Source: Paraburkholderia elongata | Lineage (GTDB): Bacteria > Pseudomonadota > Gammaproteobacteria > Burkholderiales > Burkholderiaceae | Length of the DNA: 64,000 bases | Direction of reading: 5' to 3' | Assembly (NCBI RefSeq): GCF_013177735.1 | Contig: NZ_WOEZ01000102.1 | Coordinates: forward strand, 1 to 64,000 | Shown here: piece by piece, positions 37,398 to 46,289 of the stretch | Layout of the letters: each line of letters starts with the position of its first letter | Numbering within the stretch: position 1 is the first letter of the stretch | Translations under genes and position numbers: made by a program | Notes under the pieces: model-generated | Database searches by the model: none | Seen by the model: only the letters and a program-made list of their open reading frames with translations | What the model was told of the DNA's origin: nothing

Positions 37398-38524
37398 ATC
37401 GTTCTACTCAACCCGATTTCGCAGTACTCGGCGGTGGGCTGTGCGGGCGCATGGTCGCGTGGCGTCTCGCTGGTGAAGGCCATCGCGTGGCGCTCTATGA
37501 GCGCGGCGATGCCGCTGGCTCGCAAGCTGCAGCCTGGGTCGCCGCCGCTATGCTGGCGCCGCTGGCCGAAGCCGCCAGTGCTGAACTGCTGATCACCCGT
37601 CTCGGTGCGAGTTCGCTCGACACCTGGCCGCAAGTGCTGGCCGAATTGCCGGAACCAGTGTTCTTCCAGCGCAATGGCACGCTCGTTGTATGGCATCACG
37701 CCGACCGGACTGAAGCGCCGTTGTTCGAACGTCGTGTGCGCTCTAATGCGCCGGCTGAATTGCTCGACGGCGGCTTCGTGACGCTGGCCGGCGCCCAGCT
37801 CGGCACGGCCGAGCCCGCGTTGGCGGGTCGCTTCAATCAGGGGTGGCTGCTGCCGCGCGAAGGCCAACTGGATAACCGTCAGGTGCTGGCCGCGCTCGCT
37901 GCGGGCCTTGCCCAGCGCGGTGTCGACACGCACTGGAACACGCCGGTCGACGATCATGCGCTGCCGCCCGCGCGCATCACAATCGACTGCCGGGGTTTGG
38001 GCGCGAAGCCCGTGCTGCCGACGCTGCGTGGCATCCGCGGCGAAGTCGCACGCGTGCATGCGCCCGGTATCAAGCTGACGCGGCCGGTGCGCCTGCTGCA
38101 TCCGCGCTACCCGCTCTATATCGCGCCGAAGCAGGACGATCTCTACGTGATCGGCGCCACCGAAGTGGAAGGCGAGGACATGTCGCCGGTCAGCGTGCGC
38201 TCGGCGCTCGAACTGCTGAGCGCCGCGTTTTCCGTGCATCCCGGCTTCGGCGAGGCACGCATCCTCGAACTGAATTCGCAGTGCCGCCCGACTTTGCCGG
38301 ACCACCGTCCGGCCTTGCTGTGGGATGGCGCGCAGACGCTGCGCGTGAACGGCCTGTACCGGCACGGCTACATGATCGTGCCCGAAGTCGCCGACGAAGC
38401 CGTGCGCTTCGCCGCGGCGCTGCTCGACGGCCGCATCGGCGACGCCGATGCCTTCGCCGACTGGCAAAGTGCTGCACGCTGGAGCGAGTTGTTTCAACTG
38501 GATTCCACGCGGGAACCGGCATGA
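37394..38524 (+). CDS. thiO: Glycine oxidase-like FAD enzyme ThiO
   Basis: A 376-residue DAO-family flavoprotein that oxidises glycine to the imine (dehydroglycine) needed by ThiG for thiazole synthesis. The Rossmann loop FAVLGGGLCGRMVAWRLAGEG is at about 10-30, and SRPTLPDHRP-like CRPTLPDHRPAL plus GLYRHGYMIVPEVAD near the end are typical. The ATG at 37394 has GGAG at 37382-37385; a TTG at 37367 is also in frame. It is the first enzyme gene after the TPP riboswitch. Confidence 0.9.
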   Translation: MNRSTQPDFAVLGGGLCGRMVAWRLAGEGHRVALYERGDAAGSQAAAWVAAAMLAPLAEAASAELLITRLGASSLDTWPQVLAELPEPVFFQRNGTLVVWHHADRTEAPLFERRVRSNAPAELLDGGFVTLAGAQLGTAEPALAGRFNQGWLLPREGQLDNRQVLAALAAGLAQRGVDTHWNTPVDDHALPPARITIDCRGLGAKPVLPTLRGIRGEVARVHAPGIKLTRPVRLLHPRYPLYIAPKQDDLYVIGATEVEGEDMSPVSVRSALELLSAAFSVHPGFGEARILELNSQCRPTLPDHRPALLWDGAQTLRVNGLYRHGYMIVPEVADEAVRFAAALLDGRIGDADAFADWQSAARWSELFQLDSTREPA

Positions 38525-38612
38525 GCGTTGCGCGCCTGCTGGTGAAATAACCGCAGGCAAACAAGCGCGCGCCGTGCCGCTACCGCTATCGATTGAACTG
38601 TATTCGAACACC

Positions 38613-38810
38613 ATGGACATTCATATCAATCAGAAGCCGTTGTCGCTGCCCGAAGGCGCGACTGTCGCCGATGCGCTCGCCGCGTTCGGCGCGCGTCCGC
38701 CGTTCGCGGTCGCACTGAACGGCGATTTCGTCGCACGCACCCAGCATGCGGCGCGCGCGCTGCAGCCGGGCGACAAGCTCGATGTCGTGCAACCCGTGGC
38801 CGGCGGTTAA
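38613..38810 (+). CDS. thiS: Sulfur carrier protein ThiS
   Basis: A 65-residue ubiquitin-like protein whose C-terminal Gly-Gly (VAGG) is thiocarboxylated and donates sulfur to the thiazole ring. KPLSLPEGATVADALAA and the end GDKLDVVQPVAGG are diagnostic. It sits 88 bases after thiO and 33 bases before thiG. Confidence 0.95.
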   Translation: MDIHINQKPLSLPEGATVADALAAFGARPPFAVALNGDFVARTQHAARALQPGDKLDVVQPVAGG

Positions 38811-38843
38811 GCCCCGCGCCACGCATTGCCGGAGACCAGGACT

Positions 38844-39665
38844 ATGCAAATGACTGCCCCCCAAACCGCCGACGCACTCACGCTCTACGGCCAAACCTTC
38901 GCGAGCCGCGTGCTGCTCGGCACCTCGCGCTATCCGTCGCTGCAATCGCTGTCCGATTCGATCGACGCAGCACGGCCTGGCATGGTGACCGTTGCGCTGC
39001 GCCGGCAGATGAACGAAGGCGGCGCCGAAGCCGGTTTCTTCGACCTGCTCAAGCGCCACGGCGTACCGCTGTTGCCCAATACCGCTGGCTGCCTGACCGT
39101 CGGCGAGGCGGTGGCGACCGCGCACATGGCGCGCGAAATCTTCGAAACGGACTGGATCAAGCTCGAACTGATCGGCGACGACTACACACTGCAGCCCGAT
39201 CCGGTCGGCCTGATCGAAGCGGCTGCACAGTTGATCAAGGACGGCTTCAAGGTCCTGCCGTATTGCACCGAAGATCTGGTGATCGGCCGCCGTCTGCTCG
39301 ATGCGGGCTGCGAGGCGCTGATGCCGTGGGGCGCGCCGATCGGCACCGGCAAGGGCGTCATCAATCCGTACGGTCTGCGCGTGTTGCGTGAACGCCTGCC
39401 GGATGTGCCGCTGATCGTCGACGCCGGCCTCGGCGTGCCGTCGCACGCGGCGCAAGTGATGGAGTGGGGCTTCGACGGCGTGCTGCTGAACACCGCCGTT
39501 TCGCAGGCGACCCATCCCGACGCAATGGCGCGCGCCTTTGCGCTGGGCGTTGAAGCGGGCCGCCAGGCTTTTCTGGCGGGGCCGATGGCCGAGCGTGAAA
39601 GCGCGCACGCGAGCACGCCGGTGGTCGGCATGCCGTTCTGGCATCAAGACGGGAGCGCCGCATGA
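38844..39665 (+). CDS. thiG: Thiazole synthase ThiG
   Basis: A 273-residue TIM-barrel enzyme that joins DXP, dehydroglycine and ThiS-bound sulfur into the thiazole phosphate. The Schiff-base lysine is in DWIKLELIGDD; GAPIGTGKG, VDAGLGVPSHAAQVMEWGFDGVLLNTA and the SRYPSLQSL start region are all family signatures. Starts at 38844 and 38850 are equally possible. Its stop overlaps the thiE ATG (ATGA), indicating coupling. Confidence 0.95.
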   Translation: MQMTAPQTADALTLYGQTFASRVLLGTSRYPSLQSLSDSIDAARPGMVTVALRRQMNEGGAEAGFFDLLKRHGVPLLPNTAGCLTVGEAVATAHMAREIFETDWIKLELIGDDYTLQPDPVGLIEAAAQLIKDGFKVLPYCTEDLVIGRRLLDAGCEALMPWGAPIGTGKGVINPYGLRVLRERLPDVPLIVDAGLGVPSHAAQVMEWGFDGVLLNTAVSQATHPDAMARAFALGVEAGRQAFLAGPMAERESAHASTPVVGMPFWHQDGSAA

Positions 39666-40765
39666 CGCAAACTTTGCCTTTAACTGGCCGCGACCTCTTC
39701 TGGCCGCCCGCCGATGAACTCACCGAAGCGGCCGAGCGGATTCGCGCCCGGCTGGGCGAGTGGCCGCCGACGCATGCGCCGTGGCGCATCTGCCTGACCG
39801 CGCCGGACGAGCCGAACGGCGGTGACCTGATCGTCGTCGCCGACGCGCAGCCGCATGGCGAGCAGGTGGCGCGCTGGCTGGTGCAGGGCGCCGGTGTGAT
39901 CGTCGCCGCGGAAAATACGGCGGTGCTCCATCTGGGCGGCGAGAAATACCAGATGGAAGGTCATCTGGCGGAAGACTGGATTCCCGCGCTGGCTGCGTTC
40001 CTAGACTGCGGTTTCGACCCGCATGACGCGCTGGTGCTGGCTCTGGCGTGGCGCGACGGCGACGAAACCAAAGCCGACGACGCATTTCCGGCGGATATCG
40101 CGCGCTTCCCGCGCCTCGCTGGCCTGCCGGCCGCGCCGGCGCAAGCGTTCGCGCGTTGTCCCGACCGGCTGGGTCTTTACCCGGTGCTGCCGACCGCGGA
40201 GTGGGTCGAACGGGTGGTGGGCTTCGGCGTGAAAACGGTCCAGTTGCGCCGCAAATCGGCCGAACCCGCTGATGAGCTGAAGCGCGAAATCGCCCGCTGT
40301 GTCGCTGCGGGCCGCGCGCGCGATGCCCAGGTTTTCATCAACGATCACTGGCAAGCCGCGCTGGAAGCGGGCGCCTACGGCGTTCACCTCGGCCAGGAAG
40401 ACCTGCACACGGCCGATCTGGCGGCGCTCGCCACAGCCGGCATTCGGCTCGGTCTATCGACGCACGGTTTCTACGAGATTCTGAAGGCACTGCACTTCCG
40501 GCCCAGCTACATTGCGTTGGGGGCAGTGTTCCCGACCACCACCAAGGTCATGCCGACCGCGCCGCAGGGCCTCAAGCGTTTGGCACGGTATGTCCGCCTG
40601 CTCGATGGCGTCGTGCCGCTGGTGGCGATCGGCGGGATCGATCTGCAGGTGCTGCCGGACGTGCTGGCGACGGGCGTGGGCTGCGCGGCCGTCGTGCGCG
40701 CCGTGACCGAGGCTGCCGACCCGGCTGCCGCGGTTTCTGCGTTGCAACATGCGTTTACGCAATAA
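39662..40765 (+). CDS. thiE: Thiamine-phosphate synthase ThiE with an N-terminal extension
   Basis: A 367-residue protein. Residues from about 165 on are a standard TIM-barrel thiamine-phosphate synthase that couples HMP-PP and thiazole phosphate: LGLYPVLP, VQLRRKS (usually VQLRxK), FINDHWQAALEAGAYGVHLGQEDL, YIALGAVFPTTTK and VAIGGI. The first 160 residues are an extra domain found in betaproteobacterial ThiE; its segment VIVAAENTAVLHLGGEKYQMEGH with AALAAFLDCGFDPHDALVLALAW weakly recalls the C-terminal part of ThiD-like kinases, without a nucleotide site that I can see. Last gene of the thi operon. Confidence 0.92.
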   Translation: MTQTLPLTGRDLFWPPADELTEAAERIRARLGEWPPTHAPWRICLTAPDEPNGGDLIVVADAQPHGEQVARWLVQGAGVIVAAENTAVLHLGGEKYQMEGHLAEDWIPALAAFLDCGFDPHDALVLALAWRDGDETKADDAFPADIARFPRLAGLPAAPAQAFARCPDRLGLYPVLPTAEWVERVVGFGVKTVQLRRKSAEPADELKREIARCVAAGRARDAQVFINDHWQAALEAGAYGVHLGQEDLHTADLAALATAGIRLGLSTHGFYEILKALHFRPSYIALGAVFPTTTKVMPTAPQGLKRLARYVRLLDGVVPLVAIGGIDLQVLPDVLATGVGCAAVVRAVTEAADPAAAVSALQHAFTQ

Positions 40766-40821
40766 TCGTCAAGTTCAGTAAAGGGACAGGGCACCTCACG
40801 GCAGCTTTTGCATGATGGCCC

Positions 40822-40827
40822 TATAAT
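40822..40827 (+). promoter_or_regulatory. Putative -10 element of the mla operon
   Basis: A perfect TATAAT 33 bases before the mlaF GTG, in the 94-base gap after thiE. The -35 is poor (CGGCAG at 17 bases), so support is moderate. Confidence 0.4.
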
Positions 40828-40859
40828 TCGGCCTTCCGTGTAAAAGGACTGTCAGTTTC

Positions 40860-41681
40860 GTGTCTTCCTCCCCCGAGACCTTACTCGAGTTGCGTGACGT
40901 CGACTTCGGTTATGGCGACCGGCTCGTCCTGTCGAACCTGAATCTGCGCTTCAAGCGCGGCCAGGTCGTCGCGGTCATGGGCGGCTCGGGTTGCGGCAAA
41001 ACCACAGTGCTGCGCCTGATCGGCGGTCTGGTGCGCGCCCAGCGCGGCCAGATCCTGTTTCAAGGCCAGGACATCGGCGCACAAACGCGCGAAGGCCTGT
41101 ACGCGCTGCGCCGCAAGATGGGCATGCTGTTCCAGTTCGGCGCGTTGTTCACCGACATGTCGGTGTTCGAAAACGTTGCCTTCGCGCTGCGCGAGCACAC
41201 CGACCTCCCCGAAGAACTGCTTCGCGACCTCGTGTTGATGAAGCTCAACGCGGTCGGGTTGCGCGGCGCGCGCGACCTGGCGCCGTCGGAGATTTCGGGC
41301 GGTATGGCGCGGCGTGTGGCACTGGCCCGTGCAATTGCGCTCGACCCCGATCTGATGATGTACGACGAGCCGTTCGCCGGCCTCGATCCGATCTCGCTCG
41401 GCATCACCGCGAACCTGATTCGCGCGCTGAATCAGGCACTTGGCGCGACTTCGATTCTCGTCACGCACGACGTGCCGGAATCGTTCGCGATTGCCGATTA
41501 CGTCTATTTCCTCGCCAACGGCGGGGTGCATGCCGAAGGCACGCCGGCCGAACTGCGCGCGTCGACCGATCCTACGGTGCGCCAGTTCATCGACGGCGCG
41601 CCGGATGGCCCGTTCAAATTCCATTACCCCAGCAAGACGCCGCTCGCGGCGGACTTCGGCATCGGCGGAGGTCAGTCATGA
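40860..41681 (+). CDS. mlaF: Phospholipid transport ABC ATPase MlaF
   Basis: A 273-residue ATPase of the Mla system, which keeps phospholipids out of the outer leaflet of the outer membrane. Walker A GGSGCGKTT near residue 41, signature SGGMARRVALARA, Walker B LMMYDEPFAGLDP and switch His in VTHD are present. The start is a GTG at 40860. The stop overlaps the mlaE ATG (ATGA). First of six co-directional mla genes in the order F-E-D-A-C-B. Confidence 0.95.
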   Translation: MSSSPETLLELRDVDFGYGDRLVLSNLNLRFKRGQVVAVMGGSGCGKTTVLRLIGGLVRAQRGQILFQGQDIGAQTREGLYALRRKMGMLFQFGALFTDMSVFENVAFALREHTDLPEELLRDLVLMKLNAVGLRGARDLAPSEISGGMARRVALARAIALDPDLMMYDEPFAGLDPISLGITANLIRALNQALGATSILVTHDVPESFAIADYVYFLANGGVHAEGTPAELRASTDPTVRQFIDGAPDGPFKFHYPSKTPLAADFGIGGGQS

Positions 41682-42445
41682 TCAGTGCGCTTGGTCGCTG
41701 GGTGATCGACGGGATGGGCACGGCCGGCCACGCCACGCGTTTCTTCTTCCGGCTGCTGCTCGAGTTTTTCCCGCTGTTGCGCCGGCCGCGCCTTGTCACG
41801 AAGCAGATCCACTTCGTGGGTAATTATTCGCTGGTGATCATCGCCGTGTCGGGGCTGTTCGTCGGCTTCGTGCTCGGCTTGCAGGGTTATTACACGCTGA
41901 ACCGCTACGGTTCCGAGCAGGCGTTGGGGCTCTTGGTCGCGCTTTCGCTGGTGCGCGAACTCGGGCCGGTGGTCACGGCGCTCCTGTTCGCAGGCCGCGC
42001 CGGCACGTCGCTCACGGCCGAGATCGGCTTGATGAAGGCGGGCGAGCAATTGACCGCGATGGAAATGATGGCGGTCGATCCGGTGAAGGTGGTGGTGGCG
42101 CCGCGCCTGTGGGCGGGCATCATTTCCATGCCGATTCTGGCAGCGATTTTCAGCGCGGTCGGCGTGTTCGGCGGTTACGTGGTGGGCGTGCTGCTGATCG
42201 GCGTCGACGCCGGCGCGTTCTGGTCGCAGATGCAAGGCGGCGTCGATGTCTGGCGCGACGTGGGTGCCGGGGTCGTCAAGAGCGTGGTGTTCGGCCTCGC
42301 GGTGACCTTCGTGGCGCTGTATCAGGGCTACGAAGCCAAGCCGACGCCGGAAGGCGTGTCGCGCGCCACGACCAAGACGGTCGTGTACGCGTCGCTTGCG
42401 GTGCTCGGCCTCGATTTTCTGCTGACCGCACTGATGTTCAGCTAA
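41678..42445 (+). CDS. mlaE: Phospholipid transport permease MlaE
   Basis: A 255-residue membrane protein of the MlaE/YrbE family with about five hydrophobic segments. Typical motifs are the elbow-helix start, LVRELGPVVTALLFAGRAGTSLTAEIGLMK and MEMMAVDP, the region that contacts MlaF. The start is the ATG at 41678 that overlaps the mlaF stop; the open frame upstream is a shadow of mlaF. Confidence 0.95.
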   Translation: MISALGRWVIDGMGTAGHATRFFFRLLLEFFPLLRRPRLVTKQIHFVGNYSLVIIAVSGLFVGFVLGLQGYYTLNRYGSEQALGLLVALSLVRELGPVVTALLFAGRAGTSLTAEIGLMKAGEQLTAMEMMAVDPVKVVVAPRLWAGIISMPILAAIFSAVGVFGGYVVGVLLIGVDAGAFWSQMQGGVDVWRDVGAGVVKSVVFGLAVTFVALYQGYEAKPTPEGVSRATTKTVVYASLAVLGLDFLLTALMFS

Positions 42446-42536
42446 AACTGCGCTGCACGTTTCCGCTCGGCGGGCGCGCCTCGGGTTGCGCGTGACGGGA
42501 GCGGGAGCAGCGTGGCGGATTCACTTTGGGATGACG

Positions 42537-43100
42537 ATGAAAAAGACTGCTCTCGACTTCTGGGTCGGCCTGTTCGTGGTGTTGGGTTTCGTGGCGTTGC
42601 TGTTTCTCGCGCTGAAGGCCGGCAACATGAGCTCGTTGTCGTTTCAGGCAACGTACCCGGTCAAGCTCAAGTTCGACAATATCGGTGGACTGAAGGCGCG
42701 CGCGCCGGTGAAGAGCGCGGGCGTGACGGTCGGCCGGGTTGCCTCGATCGGCTTTGACAGCAACGCGTATCAGGCTGTCGTCACGATCGATATCGACAAG
42801 CAATACCCGTTTCCGAAAGACACCTCGGCAAAGATCCTGACCTCGGGTCTGCTGGGCGAGCAATACATCGGGCTCGAACCCGGTGGCGATAGCGAGATGC
42901 TTAAAGCGGGTGACACGATTTCGATGACACAATCGGCGATCGTGCTGGAAAACCTGATCGGACAATTCCTGTATAGCAAGGCCGCGGACTCGGGCGCATC
43001 CAAGCCGGGCGCGGGTTCGGCCGCCCCTGCGACTGCCCCCGCCACGGCGCCCGCGCCGGTGGCGCCGACTCCGCCCGCCTCTGGTGCGGCCGGTCAATAA
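42537..43100 (+). CDS. mlaD: Phospholipid-binding MCE-domain protein MlaD
   Basis: A 187-residue inner-membrane-anchored protein with one N-terminal membrane segment (FWVGLFVVLGFVALLFLAL) and one MCE domain (YPVKLKFDNIGGLKARAPVKSAGVTVGRV, then TSGLLGEQYIGLEPGG). It ends in a low-complexity Ala/Pro tail. It forms the hexameric ring on MlaE. A start at 42531 is also possible; 42537 has GGGA five bases upstream. mlaA begins 11 bases after its stop. Confidence 0.94.
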   Translation: MKKTALDFWVGLFVVLGFVALLFLALKAGNMSSLSFQATYPVKLKFDNIGGLKARAPVKSAGVTVGRVASIGFDSNAYQAVVTIDIDKQYPFPKDTSAKILTSGLLGEQYIGLEPGGDSEMLKAGDTISMTQSAIVLENLIGQFLYSKAADSGASKPGAGSAAPATAPATAPAPVAPTPPASGAAGQ

Positions 43101-43111
43101 GGAGAATAAAA

Positions 43112-44149
43112 ATGCAGACCCTACGCAAACGAGGCGTGCGCACCGTCCAGATAGCGACGTTCGCGCTCGCGGCTGCTACGCTCGCCGGCTGCTCGACCGT
43201 GCAGACGCCGACCAAGGGCGACCCGCTCGAGGGCTTGAATCGCACGATCTTCACCGTCAACGACAAGCTCGACCAGTACGCGCTGAAACCGGCCGCGAAG
43301 GGCTATGTCTGGGCGACGCCGCAGCCGGTGCGCGACAGCGTCACCAACTTCTTCTCGAACATCGGCGACGTCTACATCGCGGCGAACAATCTGCTGCAGT
43401 TGAAGATCACCGATGGCGTCGAAGACATCATGCGGATCGTGATCAACACGGTGTTCGGTGTCGGCGGCCTGTTCGACGTGGCGACGCTCGCCAAGCTGCC
43501 CAAGCACGACAACGACCTCGGCCTGACGCTCGGCCACTACGGCGTGCCGGCGGGGCCGTACCTCGTGCTGCCGCTGTTCGGGCCGAGCACGGTGCGCGAC
43601 GCGGTCGGCTCGATCGGCAATTACTATGTGAATCCGCTCAGTTACATCAATCCGCCGGGTCTGAGCTGGGCGCTGTACGGCCTGAACGTGGTCAACACGC
43701 GCGCGAATCTGTTGAATGCGAGCGACGTGCTGGAAGGCGCCGCGCTCGACAAGTATTCGTTCGTGCGTAACGCGTATCTGCAACGCCGCCAGTATTTGCT
43801 GTCGGACGGCAAGCAATCGCAGTCGCTGCCGAACTACGGCGATGAAGCAGGGTTGCCGAAGTACGAAGACGTCGACGGCGGCGCGGCTGCTGCGCCGGCA
43901 GGCACGCAGGGTGCTGCCGCGAAAGCATCGGCCGCGTCCGGTGCGACCGCCGCAACGCCGCCGCAAGCGGCTTCGGCGGCTGGCGCCACCACAGGTGCAA
44001 CCGGCACGGCGGCTGCGCCGGAAGCCGCTTCCGGCAGCGTCGAAACGCCGCCGCTCGACCTGAACGGCGGTCCGGAAACCACGCAGATTCCGGCCGGTCA
44101 GCTGGTCCCGCCGACGCGTTTCAACTTTCCGTCATTCAAATTGCGTTGA
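43112..44149 (+). CDS. mlaA: Outer-membrane lipoprotein MlaA (VacJ)
   Basis: A 345-residue lipoprotein with lipobox LAGC near residue 27 and the VacJ domain starting DPLEGLNRTIFTVNDKLDQYALKPAAKGY. It removes phospholipids from the outer leaflet and passes them to MlaC. The last 90 residues are an Ala/Gly/Thr-rich tail that is absent from E. coli MlaA. An AAGGAG-like site precedes the ATG. In the enteric system mlaA is elsewhere; its inclusion in the operon is normal for this group. Confidence 0.94.
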   Translation: MQTLRKRGVRTVQIATFALAAATLAGCSTVQTPTKGDPLEGLNRTIFTVNDKLDQYALKPAAKGYVWATPQPVRDSVTNFFSNIGDVYIAANNLLQLKITDGVEDIMRIVINTVFGVGGLFDVATLAKLPKHDNDLGLTLGHYGVPAGPYLVLPLFGPSTVRDAVGSIGNYYVNPLSYINPPGLSWALYGLNVVNTRANLLNASDVLEGAALDKYSFVRNAYLQRRQYLLSDGKQSQSLPNYGDEAGLPKYEDVDGGAAAAPAGTQGAAAKASAASGATAATPPQAASAAGATTGATGTAAAPEAASGSVETPPLDLNGGPETTQIPAGQLVPPTRFNFPSFKLR

Positions 44150-44263
44150 TCGTGCTGCCGTAACACCTCGATACGACTCTCGCAGTTTGCGCATGGATTG
44201 TTGCTGAACTCGCGTGTTAATGTCGGCTCAAACGGTTGCACTATTTTTAAGGCAAGGCTCGAA

Positions 44264-44896
44264 ATGAAAAAATTATTCCTGATTCCGTTCTTCGTTGCGT
44301 TGTTCTCGTTCGGAAGTGCCGGTGCATCGGCACAAACTGTCGACTCGAGTTCGCCCGATACGCTGGTCAAGACCGTCACCCAGCAGGTGATCGACGCGAT
44401 CCACGCCGACAAGTCGATCCAGCAGGGCGACATCACCCACATCACCAAGCTCGTCAACGAAAAGATCCTGCCGTACACCGATTTCCGCCGCACCACGCAA
44501 CTGGCAATGGGCCGCAACTGGCGCACCGCGACGCCGGAGCAGCAGAGCGCTGTGGTCGAGCAGTTCAAGATGCTGCTGATCCGCACGTACTCGGGCGCGC
44601 TCGCCCAGGTCCGCGACCAGCAGATCCAGTACAAGCCGTTCCGCATGAACCCGGACGACACCGACGCGGTGGTGCGCTCGGTCGTGATGAACAACGGCTC
44701 GCCGATCGAACTCGACTACCGTCTGTACAAGACGCCGAACGGCTGGCGCGTGTATGACATCAACGTGCTCGGCGCGTGGCTGATTCAGGCGTATCAGCAA
44801 CAGTTCAACGAACAGATCCAGCAGAAAGGCGTGGACGGACTGATCCAGTTCCTCACGCAGCGTAACCAGCAACTCGCCGCGGGCAAGCAGTCGTGA
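44264..44896 (+). CDS. mlaC: Periplasmic phospholipid-binding protein MlaC
   Basis: A 210-residue periplasmic carrier with a signal peptide ending near AGASA (about residue 22). The MlaC domain contains ILPYTDFRRTTQLAMGRNWRTATPEQQ and YRLYKTPNGWRVYDINVLGAWLIQAYQQQF, which are diagnostic. It ferries phospholipids between MlaA and MlaFEDB. The ATG at 44264 begins the signal peptide; an upstream frame to 44198 adds nothing. Stop overlaps the mlaB GTG. Confidence 0.94.
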   Translation: MKKLFLIPFFVALFSFGSAGASAQTVDSSSPDTLVKTVTQQVIDAIHADKSIQQGDITHITKLVNEKILPYTDFRRTTQLAMGRNWRTATPEQQSAVVEQFKMLLIRTYSGALAQVRDQQIQYKPFRMNPDDTDAVVRSVVMNNGSPIELDYRLYKTPNGWRVYDINVLGAWLIQAYQQQFNEQIQQKGVDGLIQFLTQRNQQLAAGKQS

Positions 44897-45186
44897 GCGA
44901 AGTGCTGAATGCCGTCGTAAGCCGCTTCGAAAGCGGCGCGACGCTGACCCTCGGGAGCGCGAAAGCCGCGCTCGAGGCGGGTTTGCAGCGCATCGCTGCG
45001 GGCGCGACCGGCGTGGATTGTGCGCCGCTCGCGCAATTCGATTCGTCCGCGCTTGCCGTCCTGCTCGCGTGGGAGCGTGCCGCCCAGGCCCGCGGCATCG
45101 CGTTCGAGATCGTCAACCTGCCGGCTGGTCTCGCCAGCCTCGCGCAAGCCTACGGCGTCGGCACCCTCTTATCAGCGCGACATTGA
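44893..45186 (+). CDS. mlaB: STAS-domain protein MlaB
   Basis: A 97-residue STAS-domain protein that binds MlaF and is needed for transporter activity. CAPLAQFDSSALAVLLAW is the STAS core, with the conserved Ser in DSSA, and AQARGIAFEIVNLP follows as expected. It starts at a GTG overlapping the mlaC stop and closes the operon before a terminator. Confidence 0.9.
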   Translation: MSEVLNAVVSRFESGATLTLGSAKAALEAGLQRIAAGATGVDCAPLAQFDSSALAVLLAWERAAQARGIAFEIVNLPAGLASLAQAYGVGTLLSARH

Positions 45187-45211
45187 CGCTCCAATAGCGT
45201 CACTTCCAATC

Positions 45212-45241
45212 GCCCCGGCTCAGCCGGGGCTGCCGATTTTT
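45212..45241 (+). terminator. Terminator of the mla operon
   Basis: GCCCCGGC and GCCGGGGC (45212-45219 and 45223-45230) make a perfect 8-bp stem with a 3-base loop. A T-run (ATTTTTG) starts six bases after it. Confidence 0.78.
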
Positions 45242-45245
45242 GCCC

Positions 45246-45251
45246 TATAAT
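45246..45251 (+). promoter_or_regulatory. Putative -10 element for the ABC-2 exporter genes
   Basis: TATAAT just after the mla terminator, about 110 bases before the next start. No convincing -35 hexamer is seen. Confidence 0.35.
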
Positions 45252-45356
45252 CAAACGTTTTTTGGGGCACATAACCGGCCCCAATTTCGTCCGTTCCAGC
45301 ACTTTTGCGCCCCCTCAGGGCTCCTTTAGGCGCCGCTCCGCACGCGGCCCACAGTC

Positions 45357-46289
45357 ATGTCAGCCATAGAAATTCGTAACGTCAAGAAGCGCTACAAGGA
45401 CTTGCAGGCGCTCAAGGGCGTCAGCCTCACGGTGGAAGAAGGCGAGTTCTTCGGACTGCTCGGTCCGAACGGCGCGGGCAAGACGACGCTCATCAGCATC
45501 CTTGCCGGTCTCGCGCGCGCCGATGAAGGCAGCATCGCGGTGCACGGGCATGACGTAGTCAGCGATTTCCGCGACGCGCGCCGCGCGCTCGGCGTGGTGC
45601 CGCAGGAGCTCGTGTTCGATCCGTTTTTCACTGTGCGCGAAACCTTGCGCATCCAGTCCGGCTACTACGGGCTGCGCAATAACGACGCGTGGATCGACGA
45701 GATCATGGCCAATCTCGACCTCACCGACAAAGCCGACGCCAACATGCGCGCGCTGTCGGGCGGCATGAAGCGCCGTGTGCTCGTGGCGCAGGCGCTGGTG
45801 CATCGGCCGCCGGTGATCGTGCTCGATGAGCCGACCGCGGGCGTCGACGTCGAGCTGCGTCAAACCTTGTGGAAATTCATTTCGCGCCTGAATCGCGAAG
45901 GGCACACGATCGTGCTGACCACGCACTATCTGGAAGAAGCCGAATCGCTGTGCGACCGGATTGCGATGCTGCGCCGCGGCGAAGTCGTCGCGCTGGAGCG
46001 CACCAGCACCTTGCTGCAACGCTTCGCGGGCATGCAGTTGTTCGTGCGCTTCGCGCAAGGCGTGCTGCCCGCCGAACTGCGTCCGCTCGAAGCCGAAGGC
46101 GGCGCGGGCAACGGCAACGGCCGCCAGCATCTGCTGCGGCTCGTGAGCTATGACGACGTCGAGCGGATTCTCGCGCTGTGCCGCGCAGCGGGCTGTACAT
46201 TCGAAGAAATCGAGGTCCGCAAAGCCGACCTCGAAGATGTGTTCGTTCAGGTGATGAACGGTCCGGAAGTGATCGAGGGGCTGGCATGA
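45357..46289 (+). CDS. ABC-2 type transporter ATP-binding protein (YadG-like)
   Basis: A 310-residue ATPase. Walker A GPNGAGKTT is near residue 38, signature LSGGMKRRVLVAQALVH, Walker B VIVLDEPTAGVD, and LTTHYLEEAESLCDRIAML after it. The C-terminal third is an accessory domain typical of YadG-type ATPases. The permease gene overlaps by four bases (ATGA). The substrate of the YadGH family is not established. Confidence 0.92.
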   Translation: MSAIEIRNVKKRYKDLQALKGVSLTVEEGEFFGLLGPNGAGKTTLISILAGLARADEGSIAVHGHDVVSDFRDARRALGVVPQELVFDPFFTVRETLRIQSGYYGLRNNDAWIDEIMANLDLTDKADANMRALSGGMKRRVLVAQALVHRPPVIVLDEPTAGVDVELRQTLWKFISRLNREGHTIVLTTHYLEEAESLCDRIAMLRRGEVVALERTSTLLQRFAGMQLFVRFAQGVLPAELRPLEAEGGAGNGNGRQHLLRLVSYDDVERILALCRAAGCTFEEIEVRKADLEDVFVQVMNGPEVIEGLA

